Of a DNA stretch of 64,000 bases, positions 10,801 through 17,944 are shown in pieces. The DNA comes from Chelativorans salis. Its GTDB lineage: Bacteria > Pseudomonadota > Alphaproteobacteria > Rhizobiales > Rhizobiaceae. Position 1 is the first letter of the stretch. Each line of letters opens with the position of its first letter. The position numbers and the translations under genes are program-made. Location: assembly GCF_025336525.1 (NCBI RefSeq), contig NZ_JAOCZP010000001.1, forward strand, positions 806,001-870,000, read 5' to 3'. The notes below the pieces were generated by a model. The model had not been told where the DNA came from and ran no database searches. It saw only the letters and a list, made by a program, of their open reading frames with translations.

Positions 10801-12615
10801 GTCTTCCGTCGCTCGCGCCAGCCCAAAAGCCGCCGTGACGGAGCCCTCTATACTTGCCGTCACAACGCCGCCATGGTCCTCGATCACTTGGACCAGCCGG
10901 TCGTAGACGGGCTGAAGCTCGCCGACCACCGTTTCCGGATCGGCCGTCTCGAAGATGTACTGAGGGCTGACAACTTCCGCTGCCAGTATGGTGACGTGCT
11001 GGCGGGACCGATCGACACCCAGCCGGGCCTGCGGCATCGCCAGCTTCTGTGTTTCTTCGGGATCAGCCAGGAAGCGGCGGGTCTCCTCTAGGAAGACGGC
11101 GAAGGCAGGCTCCTGCGCGAGCAAGACATGATTCGCGCTGTCCAGGGCAAGGAAGCGCGCGCCGGGGATCTTGGCCGCCATCGCTTTCCCGTGCTCGAAA
11201 GGAATGACGACATCGCGGTTCGCATGCATGACAAGCGCCGGCGCGCGGATCCGCGGCAGCAGGTCGCTTACGTCAATGTCGGCAGTCTCCTGGAACATCC
11301 GGTATGCCGCTTCGGGAGAAACCGTGACGCGCTGCAGCTCGTTGTACCAGTCCTTCTGCTCCGTCGTGGCCTCGGGAATGAACATGGACGTAAACATTTG
11401 GCGAAAGACGGGATCGTCCTGTCCCCATCCCTCGCGGATCAGCGCACCCATTGCTTCGCGACGCGCAATCTCGCGCGGGTCGCCGCGTTTGCGCCATCCC
11501 TGCATATAGCCGCCATAGAGTACCATTCCGGCCACCCGCTCGGGATGGCGCGCGGTATATGCGACGGATAGAGCACAGCCCTGGGAGATGCCGAGCAGGA
11601 AGAAACGGCGTAGCCCGGCGGCATCTATGATGCTTTCGAGGTCGGCGATCATCGCCTCGAACGATAGATCGGCTGGATCACGATCCGACAGCCCGTTTCC
11701 ACGCTGATCATAGCGCACGAAGCGGAAATGCGCCGAGAAACCCTCCATCCAATGCTTCCACACCGGGCTGTCCCAGTCGCGTTCCAGGTGCGACATCCAA
11801 TGTGAAGCCCTCACCAAAGGCGGGCCTTCACCGCTCAACGCATAGGCAAGCTGAACTCCATCGGGCGTCGCACATCTGCGGATTTCCTGCGCCAGTGGCG
11901 CCCGTACCAGCGTTCCCTGCCGCTTTGGCTCCTCTACCTTTGCCGCGTCGCCCCGAACCGATTCTGCATCAATCTCCCCCCGCCGGCTCTGGACCACCGC
12001 CAGATGCCGAGCCGCTTCGCCTAGCCTGCGAATCTCGTCGCGAAGGCCATCGTCTTCGGATTGAAGCGCCTGCAGATCATGCGCATGCGGCAGTGCCCGC
12101 ACCGGCTCCTCGGCGAGGCGATCGATGAGCACGCGCAAGATGCGAAGCCGGGTCACGTCGAGTTCGTCGCCGATCGCCGTCCTCCAGGCTTCGAACTCCG
12201 GGCAGCGCGGCAGTGACAGGTTGTCGAGGAACCGCCCACGAAAAGCGCCAGCCAACGTCTCCAGTACATTGGTGTCGAGCGCCTCGATGTCACCGCTCGC
12301 AAATCCTCTGAGCGGCGCGATGTCGAGCAGGAATCCGTCCTTGTTCAAGTGCACGACATTGCGGTCGGCTTCTAGAATGCCACTGTCGCCGGTGTCCACA
12401 ATGTGCCTGATCTTCGACAAGCTCCAGCGTAGTGCACCGCGCGGATCGTCCGGGATCTCCCAGAACATCTCGCACAGCCGTTCGCGCCGCTGCGGCCGGT
12501 CTGTCAGCGCCAGATAGGCAAGAAGTGCGCGCGTTTTCTTGGACGGCGGCAGCGGGCAAGCTTCGTCGTTGCGAAGGACGGTCAGGTCTCCGAGGACGCG
12601 AATTTCAAGCGACAC
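7900..12615 (-). CDS. Giant SARP-like regulator: winged HTH, alpha/beta hydrolase, degenerate cyclase, AAA ATPase, TPR
   Basis: About 1571 residues. Residues 1-95 are an OmpR/SARP-type winged helix (RALLAYLAL, RLCEMFWEIPDDPRG, LRWSLSKIRH), followed by a short helical stretch. Residues about 240-520 are an alpha/beta hydrolase with an apparent triad: Ser344 in GISQGCALS, Asp468 in HANRDVVIP and His496 in SANHVLL. Residues about 535-665 resemble a class III cyclase, but the metal-binding aspartates are replaced (AAEVVS, IEGSV), so it is probably inactive. An AAA/STAND ATPase follows with Walker A ADPGLGKS near 761 and Walker B ALLVEDLHWID near 888, then TPR-like helices to the end. No C-terminal HTH is present. 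The start is taken as GTG at 12615 behind a run of five G; a TTG at 12627 is the alternative. Confidence 0.85.
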   Translation of the reverse strand: MSLEIRVLGDLTVLRNDEACPLPPSKKTRALLAYLALTDRPQRRERLCEMFWEIPDDPRGALRWSLSKIRHIVDTGDSGILEADRNVVHLNKDGFLLDIAPLRGFASGDIEALDTNVLETLAGAFRGRFLDNLSLPRCPEFEAWRTAIGDELDVTRLRILRVLIDRLAEEPVRALPHAHDLQALQSEDDGLRDEIRRLGEAARHLAVVQSRRGEIDAESVRGDAAKVEEPKRQGTLVRAPLAQEIRRCATPDGVQLAYALSGEGPPLVRASHWMSHLERDWDSPVWKHWMEGFSAHFRFVRYDQRGNGLSDRDPADLSFEAMIADLESIIDAAGLRRFFLLGISQGCALSVAYTARHPERVAGMVLYGGYMQGWRKRGDPREIARREAMGALIREGWGQDDPVFRQMFTSMFIPEATTEQKDWYNELQRVTVSPEAAYRMFQETADIDVSDLLPRIRAPALVMHANRDVVIPFEHGKAMAAKIPGARFLALDSANHVLLAQEPAFAVFLEETRRFLADPEETQKLAMPQARLGVDRSRQHVTILAAEVVSPQYIFETADPETVVGELQPVYDRLVQVIEDHGGVVTASIEGSVTAAFGLARATEDHAFLACRAALAAKLSVEELSQGRARLRAGIDSGEVIVRQHRGAEGSRVELNGAAPRAANRLMRALHREIVAATARARAAAGGYVQMQRMRHSEHPQLGRDERTYELISENHALSRWHLRANRGLTGLVARDAELKSLIAVWRRVREGYGQVVGIVADPGLGKSRLAHEFLAIDEVAGFAVLESGGLEFDSTVSLGVAKKLLLSACGIRSEDTLSEARDRFLRKHAELRLDSHHIPPLSFLADLPLEDGVWQQIDARERTARVCEAMSAFLVAMSRQSPVALLVEDLHWIDNESEAVLNRLVDTIGANRIMLIATYRPHYRHNWSRRGYFQQIRLERFVREEMEQLLSELLGSDPSLRELRALLAERAEGTPLFLEEMVRALVASGALTGPPGHFQARSAVRDVVVPSTVQSVIAARIQQLGEVERQVLQIAAVIGRNVPYPLLRLLSPETELDSALVKLQDLEFLFEVQSFPHVEYTFKHALTLNVAYDSLLTEDRRKLHQSVLVAMENLYAGSLNHYIEQVAEHALRAEQWEAATRYLLLAAGRAEERSAYAAAAQFLEKARTAVAALPRTQETLAQAIDLRVRMRPAYGALGAYQEALLPLLEARELAMELGDSQRVSDVLLHLSYLNSSHGRYEAALEPAETLKRQALKAGVERCICEADLAASQALVLRSEARQVLQRLVPHEECFIRRWRHERFGQIGLRSVWYLGHRAQAEARLGLFEQADRTLAELRRVVSEVERPVDSCAAVYFAGVVGVLRGPDATLMASLRESASESDPCSPLLVQRWLLTILGHAEFMIGELESAHTTLEKAITEAERMDLPQFECHARAVLACVRARLGEPEAAANLGHVLEFARQRRDPWSEIMVLRGFAELKPSRSSLAWLEEACALAKQHALQPELARSLRTLGLAQRRAKLGTAEETLAKAEKLYGDMQLRDSHVEIDGRWASGDIAGDHTSTAWRYSPA

Positions 12616-12989
12616 GGCAACCCCCAATCAGTCTTCAAATGTACCAATTTGAACCGACTGCCGGAAGTCATCATTTCTTCCCAACAGGAACAGTTTTGGA
12701 AGTGAGCGGCAAACAGTTCTAGCCCGGTTCAGCACTTCCGGAAGCTAGTACTTTAGCAGCCCGCCCCCTCGAAATTGATGACTGACTTGAGCGACCAAAA
12801 GAGGTTGGTGGCCGCCATTTTTGGTAGCTTTTGCGCGTGTTGGGACTGGCGGCGGCGCCCGCCGCCTTGCGAGAGAAACACCCTAACAGCAGATTCAACG
12901 CACGATTACACGCTTCCATCCACGTTGGTTCCTACGCCCGGCCCCTATCAGTGAAATCCTCACTGAACCAACCAACATCAGAGGCTACC
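12616..12989. other. Divergent intergenic region with inverted repeats
   Basis: This lies between the giant regulator and the divergent small secreted-protein gene. CCGGAAGT at 12661-12668 is repeated in inverted form (ACTTCCGG at 12734-12741), and the second copy is part of the 10-bp palindrome CTTCCGGAAG at 12736-12745. Two AACAGTT boxes lie between. The region is AT-richer than its surroundings and probably holds both promoters and binding sites for the adjacent SARP-like regulator, but that is inference. Confidence 0.4.
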
Positions 12990-13310
12990 ATGTACAAGAC
13001 CATCATTCTTTCCTCCATCTTTGCAGTGCTTAGCGTCGGTAATGCGGCTGCCTTCGACGCCGCTTGGGGCTTCGGGCCGAGCGACGAAAATGATCAGCCG
13101 ATCCCACGCTTCCAGGTCGGGGAGTCCGTTGACCGGTCCGCCGTAACCTCCGGAGTCACAAACACCCGCGAGTCCTACGGCTATGCCACCGGTGCGGCAA
13201 TGAATCTGTCGGAGGGAACCGGGCGCACGGTTAAGTTCTCCGCCGCCCAGGGCTTCGGCCCCAGCGACGAGGACGATCTGCCTGCTCCGCGCTTCCAGAT
13301 CGCCCGCTGA
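12990..13310 (+). CDS. Small secreted protein with two GFGPSDE repeats
   Basis: 106 residues with a signal peptide (MYKTIILSSIFAVLSVG, cleavage near residue 21). A motif of about 20 residues occurs twice: residues 24-43, with GFGPSDENDQPIPRFQ, and residues 85-104, with GFGPSDEDDLPAPRFQ. The second copy ends the protein. Both are acidic in the middle with a conserved P-x-P-R-F-Q end. The linker is Ser/Thr/Gly-rich. No known domain is recognised. The ATG at 12990 has AGAGG upstream. It is transcribed divergently from the giant regulator and followed by a hairpin. Confidence 0.75.
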   Translation: MYKTIILSSIFAVLSVGNAAAFDAAWGFGPSDENDQPIPRFQVGESVDRSAVTSGVTNTRESYGYATGAAMNLSEGTGRTVKFSAAQGFGPSDEDDLPAPRFQIAR

Positions 13311-13335
13311 CCGGCGGCAGCGGATTCCGGAAGCA

Positions 13336-13362
13336 AGCAGCCCCGGCACCTCCGGGGCTGCT
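13336..13362 (+). terminator. Perfect 11-bp GC-rich hairpin after the small secreted-protein gene
   Basis: AGCAGCCCCGG and its exact reverse complement are separated by the loop CACCT, 26 bases after the stop codon at 13310. There is no T run after it, so it is either a weak intrinsic terminator or a 3' stability element. Confidence 0.55.
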
Positions 13363-13522
13363 GAGGGCGCAGCTGTAAAGTCGGTTTCGATCGCGACACG
13401 GTCATACGCCCAGCTACCACCCATCATCTAATGGCGCACCGCACGCAACCGCTCCGCGTCCGCTGACGCGGAGCGTCGTGATGAATTGCCTTTGGGAGCG
13501 CCGGAGAACCTCGGAGACATGC

Positions 13523-13750
13523 ATGTACAAAGCAACCGTATTGAGGCCCCCTGTGGCCTTCTCCCGTGGTGTGAGCTTCCTCGCATCCAGCTTCCGCCAT
13601 ATACGGCGTCAATTGCGCCTGCGCAGGACCATCCGGGATCTGGAATCGTTACCGGACCATATCCTGCACGACATCGGCCTTACGCAGTCGGAAATCGCGT
13701 CGGTATTGCGGCTCGGGCCAGACGACACGACCCGGCGCCAGCGCGGCTGA
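13523..13750 (+). CDS. DUF1127 (YjiS-like) small protein
   Basis: 75 residues. The C-terminal half carries the DUF1127 signature: RTIRDLESLPDHILHDIGL followed by TQSEIASVLR. Small Arg-rich proteins of this family are common in Rhizobiales, where some bind RNA and affect phosphate or carbon metabolism; the role of this one is unknown. The start is the second of two overlapping ATGs, because only that one is in frame; GGAG lies six bases upstream. The N-terminal half is basic and hydrophobic (FSRGVSFLASSFRHIRRQL). Confidence 0.8.
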   Translation: MYKATVLRPPVAFSRGVSFLASSFRHIRRQLRLRRTIRDLESLPDHILHDIGLTQSEIASVLRLGPDDTTRRQRG

Positions 13751-13765
13751 TGCGAGGGATGAGCG

Positions 13766-14604
13766 ATGAACGTCCTTCAGTTTTCCGCCTACTATCAAGC
13801 GGTCATCTCAGACCGGCGCGTGCTTGCGCTCCACTGCTCCGGCAGCGTGGGTGGACAATGGCAGGCGCTGCGCCAACGCTTGGGAGCCGGCTTCACCTTC
13901 AGCGCTCCCGATATGATTGGCACGAGAAGCGTCGGTCATTGGGCGGCGGGTGCGCCTTTCGCCCTCTTGCATGAGGCTGCATCGCTTATCGGCATGAGGG
14001 GCCTATCCACCTGGTGGGCCATTCCTATGGAGGCGGCGTGGCGCTGCATCCCGCCACAAGGCGCCCCGAGCGGATTGCCAGCCTGACGCTCTACGAGCCC
14101 TCGGCCTTCCATCTCTTGAACGAGATCGGGGTCGAGGGACGCGAAGCCTATGCCGAGATTATGGATGTGGCCGGTAGGATTCGCAAAGCGCTCGATGACG
14201 CCGTGCCCGAAGCCGGTGCCCGATGTTTCATCGACTATTGGAACGGGCTTGGAAGCTGGCGCGCCATGAAGGCGGCGATCCGCGCCGAAATCCTTGCCTA
14301 CCTGCCAAAAGCGCCACTCGAATTTGCGGCGCTGGCCGAGGAAAATATACTGAGCACCGTCTATGCAGACTTCCCATTCCCCGTAATGATCATGCGCGGA
14401 GGCCGATCGCCTCGCTCCGTACAGCTCATAGCCGACTACCTCGCCCGTCGCATTCCCGCGGCCGTCCGGATCGACTTGCCGGAGGCCGGCCATATGGGGC
14501 CGATCACCCATGCGGAGATGGTGGCGGAGCGCTTTGCCCCACACATCGAGAACGCCTGCGTCTTTTTCAATGGCCATTCTCAGGCTGCCGGACATCTGGC
14601 ATAG
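13766..14604 (+). pseudogene. Alpha/beta hydrolase interrupted by a frameshift
   Basis: Two overlapping frames together make one hydrolase. The first (13766-14086) gives the start, VLALHCSGSVGGQWQAL, and then LHEAASLIG. The second (in frame with 14014-14604) picks up at HEGPIHLVGHSYGGGVAL, which carries the nucleophile serine, and runs to EAGHMGPITHAEM with the catalytic histidine. The switch falls near 13985-14000, where GCATGAGG occurs twice close together, so slippage or a small deletion is likely; several residues before the nucleophile strand also look missing. It is a recent pseudogene, a programmed shift or a sequencing error. Confidence 0.75.
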
Positions 14605-14619
14605 GGTAGGCGGTCGAGA

Positions 14620-16101
14620 TCACGCGACCGCGATGCCGGAGATGTGGCGGCCGAGGCGGACACACTCGCGGACGAGGAGCCTGAGATCACCGCCTCGGGT
14701 GCGATGGTTGTTGATGGCGACCCTCAGGCAATGTTCACCGCGCACCGTCGTGTCAGAGAGCGCTGCCGTACCCTGTTCCTGCAGGCGCAACATGATCTCC
14801 AGATTGAGCGCCTTCAGCTCGCCGCTACCCATCCCCTCGGAGCGAAAGCGAAAGCACACGATGTTGATGTTGGTCGGCGCGACGAGCTCTAGGAGAGGCT
14901 CGTTCTCAATCAAATCACTGAGAAAGGCGGCTTGGGCGATGTTCTGGTCGATCAGTCGGCCGAACGTCTCCACCCCGTGCTCTTTGAGCGCCATCCATAC
15001 CTTCAGCGCCCGGAAGCCGCGCGTAGTCTGCAGGCCAAATTCGTGCAGCCAGAGGCCTGAGGCCAGGCCGCGCGGCGTCGATTCCAGGAACTCGGGCGTG
15101 ACTGCAAAGGCGCCCCTATGCGCGGAGGCGTCTCGCAGCAATACGCAGCCGACCTCGAAAGGCGCGTGCAGCCATTTGTGGGGATCAAGTGCGACGGAAT
15201 CTGCGAGTTCAATGCCGGCAACGCGATGCGCATTCTTCGGCGCGATAGCGATAAGTGCACCAATGCAGCCGTCGACATGGAACCAGAGATTCTCCTCCGC
15301 CACCAGCCGTGCCAGCGCTGGAAGATCGTCGATGGCGCCCGTGTTTACCGTCCCGGCCGTCGCGATCACGCACGCCGGCCGAAATCCGGCAGCGCGATCC
15401 TCGGCGATCGCCGCACGGAGCGCCGGAATCTCGATCCGTAGGTCGCGGTCCGTCGGGATGCGCCGCAAGGCCCGATTTCCCAGCCCGAGTGCCTCCATGG
15501 CCTTGCGATGGCAGCTGTGTATCTGGTCCGAGCCATAGAAGCGCAGCGGCTTGTCGATGGCGGCGACACCGGCTTCCCGCACGTCGACGCCAGCCTTGAC
15601 GTTCCGTGCCACCGTCAGCCCTATGAGGTTGGCTATAGAGCCGCCGCTGACAAGAGTGCCGCTGGCCGAAGCCGGCAAGCCCATCATCTGCTTGCACCAG
15701 TTCACCACCTGGCCGTCCAGGAGAGCCGCGGCATGGTTGCCGCCGCCCAGATTGGACCCCTGTATAGCCGCCAGGAAATCCGCCAGCGCCCCGGTGAAGT
15801 TGCCTGAACCCATGTACCAGGACCAGAAGCGCGGATGGATGTTGCCCATTGGATAGGGCATCACCTTCTCCGCAACCTCACCGTAGACTTCAGCCAGCGG
15901 CGCAGGCGATCTGGGGAGGGGAGCCTCGAAGAAGTTCCTCACTTCCTGAGGCATCTCCTGCCATACGGGACGTCTCCCGACATCGCGCAGATAAGCGATG
16001 GAATCGTCGATGATGCGATGTGAGAGTGCCTGGATATTGCTCCAATCGCTCGGATCAAGCGATTCCTCCGCCACCTTCGGGGCGTTCTCTACGTCGTTCA
16101 C
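14620..16101 (-). CDS. PLP-dependent group II amino-acid decarboxylase
   Basis: 493 residues, similar in layout to aromatic-L-amino-acid, glutamate and cysteine-sulfinate decarboxylases. The PLP lysine is Lys309 in ALDPHKWLHAP, Asp277 in HVDGC pairs with the pyridine nitrogen, and His195 in QIHSCHRK is placed to stack on the ring. Substrate specificity cannot be read from the sequence. Translation starts at GTG 16101 behind GGAGG. The gene lies 18 bases downstream of the cysteine-synthase-like gene on the same strand, so both are probably one transcript; a decarboxylase acting on a cysteine-derived or beta-substituted alanine is a reasonable guess. Confidence 0.85.
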   Translation of the reverse strand: MNDVENAPKVAEESLDPSDWSNIQALSHRIIDDSIAYLRDVGRRPVWQEMPQEVRNFFEAPLPRSPAPLAEVYGEVAEKVMPYPMGNIHPRFWSWYMGSGNFTGALADFLAAIQGSNLGGGNHAAALLDGQVVNWCKQMMGLPASASGTLVSGGSIANLIGLTVARNVKAGVDVREAGVAAIDKPLRFYGSDQIHSCHRKAMEALGLGNRALRRIPTDRDLRIEIPALRAAIAEDRAAGFRPACVIATAGTVNTGAIDDLPALARLVAEENLWFHVDGCIGALIAIAPKNAHRVAGIELADSVALDPHKWLHAPFEVGCVLLRDASAHRGAFAVTPEFLESTPRGLASGLWLHEFGLQTTRGFRALKVWMALKEHGVETFGRLIDQNIAQAAFLSDLIENEPLLELVAPTNINIVCFRFRSEGMGSGELKALNLEIMLRLQEQGTAALSDTTVRGEHCLRVAINNHRTRGGDLRLLVRECVRLGRHISGIAVA

Positions 16102-16119
16102 CGCAGCCTCCTCTCGCCG

Positions 16120-17205
16120 TCAGGCGGCGAATTGAAAGCCCGGCGTGGAGCGGGATAGAGCAAGTTCCTCTTCGTCCATTTCCGCTTCGATCGTCTCGAA
16201 GAGGGGCGTGGTCAGATAGCGCTCCCCGGTGTCCGGCAATATGCACAAAATGACAGAGCCCGCAGGAGCCTGCTCTGCAATCTGCCTTGCCGCGGCAAAG
16301 GTGGAACCGCCGGAGATACCGGTGAAGATACCTTCCTTCTGGGCCAGCGCCTTGGCCCACTTGATGCCCTCGGCGCCTGCGATCGGTATCACTTCATCAT
16401 AAAAGCGCGAGTCGATCGCCTCCTGGAGCACGTAGGGGATGAAATCCGGGGTCCATCCCTGGATCGGGTGCGGTTCGAAGGCAGGATGGCTGACAGCTGG
16501 TGCGCCGTCCGGCCCCCGCTCCTGGGCATGGCCGCTGCCGATGAGCTGAGCGTTGGCCGGTTCGCTAAGTACGATCTTTGTTTCAGGCCGCTCCCGGCGC
16601 AGCACGCGTCCGACGCCGGCGACGGTGCCGCCCGTGCCGTAGCCGGTCACGAACCAGTCGAGCCGGGACCCGGCAAAGTCGTTGATGATCTCGCGCGCCG
16701 TGGTCGCCTCGTGGATGTCGGCATTCGCCTCCGTCTCGAACTGGCGGGCGAGGAACCAGCCATTGGCCTCCGCCAGTTCAACGGCCTTCCTGTACATGCC
16801 GAAGCCCTTTTCGGCGCGCGGCGTCAACACGACCTTGGCCCCCAGCATGCGCATGAGCTTGCGGCGCTCGACGGAGAAGCTATCGGCCATGGTGACGACG
16901 AGCGGGTAGCCCTTCTGCGCGCAGACCATGGCAAGGCCTATGCCGGTATTGCCGCTGGTTGCCTCGACGACAGTCTGCCCCGGCTTCAAAGCGCCGGTGC
17001 GCTCGGCCTCCTCAATGATGTTGAGTGCCAGCCGGTCCTTCACGGACGAGGCCGGATTGAAGAATTCAGCCTTCACATAGATGGTCGCATGGTCCACGCC
17101 GAGTTTATTGATCCGGATCGTGGGCGTGTCGCCTACGGTATCGAGAATGCTGTCGAAGAGGCGGCCGCGGCCGGCCGTCGTTCGTGTTGTTGCTTGAAGT
17201 GACAC
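16120..17205 (-). CDS. Cysteine synthase-like PLP enzyme (O-acetylserine sulfhydrylase family)
   Basis: 361 residues. The PLP lysine is Lys57 in NPASSVKDRLAL, the substrate loop is SGNTG at 84-88, and GYGTGGTVAGVGRVL is the phosphate-binding loop. The family replaces the acetate of O-acetylserine with sulfide or another nucleophile. It is 35-45 residues longer than typical CysK, with an N-terminal extension of about 14 residues and a longer C-terminal tail. The start is GTG with AAGGAG seven bases upstream. Because a decarboxylase is fused in the same transcript, the physiological nucleophile may not be sulfide; housekeeping CysK is possible too. Confidence 0.85.
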   Translation of the reverse strand: MSLQATTRTTAGRGRLFDSILDTVGDTPTIRINKLGVDHATIYVKAEFFNPASSVKDRLALNIIEEAERTGALKPGQTVVEATSGNTGIGLAMVCAQKGYPLVVTMADSFSVERRKLMRMLGAKVVLTPRAEKGFGMYRKAVELAEANGWFLARQFETEANADIHEATTAREIINDFAGSRLDWFVTGYGTGGTVAGVGRVLRRERPETKIVLSEPANAQLIGSGHAQERGPDGAPAVSHPAFEPHPIQGWTPDFIPYVLQEAIDSRFYDEVIPIAGAEGIKWAKALAQKEGIFTGISGGSTFAAARQIAEQAPAGSVILCILPDTGERYLTTPLFETIEAEMDEEELALSRSTPGFQFAA

Positions 17206-17307
17206 GAGCTACTCCTTGTCGGTTGAGAAACCCATTGCGCTGGTGAACCGGGCATCGCCATGAGGTCGCCAGTGATGGCGGCCTCATGTAAGCTTTGCAT
17301 AATAGAC

Positions 17308-17808
17308 CTAGTTCGTGCGGGGGTCGTCCTCGGGGTTCACATATTCCACCCCGAACGGGCCGATGCTATTGAGCTGGACAACCGTCTCACGATCCGTCCA
17401 AGCGAAATGCGCCATGCCGACGGGGATGCGAACGAAACTGCCCGGTTCGAGCAGCGATGCCGATTCCTGGTCAAACTCCTTTCCGGTCCCCATGCCGAAG
17501 GCGCCGGAAATCACCGTCACATGCTCCTCTTTCGGATGCATGTGCGGCGGTATCTTGTAGTTTGCCGGGAACTTCAGCCGCAGCACGAACTGGCCTTCTT
17601 CCGCGGGATTACCGTGCAGCACCGCAAATTCGGCGCCTGCCGGCAAGGTGGGTGGGCCGGATTTCCACTCCACCTGGTCTGCAGATACCGTCATGTGGTG
17701 CCCTTCGTCGGCCGATGATGGCAGTGCCGACAGGGTGAGAGCCGCGCCCAGTGTCGCAGCGCCGCAAAGCGCCGGCAGACAGACGCGGTATGCGTAACGC
17801 GGATTCAT
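17308..17808 (-). CDS. Secreted cupin-domain protein
   Basis: 166 residues with a signal peptide (PALCGAATLGAALTLSALPSSA region, cleavage near residue 32). The cupin motif 1 PPHMHPKEEHVTVISG supplies the metal ligands, and PGSFVRIPVGMAHFAW supplies the second motif, so a periplasmic single-domain cupin is predicted; catalytic role unknown. The ATG at 17808 is preferred because AGGAGG lies seven bases upstream; the ATG six bases earlier is too close to it. It lies downstream on the strand opposite to the SARP-like regulator at 17945, and the two start regions face each other. Confidence 0.8.
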   Translation of the reverse strand: MNPRYAYRVCLPALCGAATLGAALTLSALPSSADEGHHMTVSADQVEWKSGPPTLPAGAEFAVLHGNPAEEGQFVLRLKFPANYKIPPHMHPKEEHVTVISGAFGMGTGKEFDQESASLLEPGSFVRIPVGMAHFAWTDRETVVQLNSIGPFGVEYVNPEDDPRTN

Positions 17809-17944
17809 CTCCATTCCTCCTGATCCTGTCTTCTGTTCGCCCCACGGGGCGCAAAGGCGGCGGGCCGGCACCTGGTCCAATCGGGATGCTGCCCGTCGAA
17901 TTTCATGATAGAGTGCTGGTGAAGAGCCCGCCGTGGGAGGAGAC

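Noticed and set aside
7900-12615. Reading the cyclase-like domain as an active adenylate cyclase
   Set aside because: Both metal-binding aspartate positions are changed, so cAMP synthesis is unlikely.
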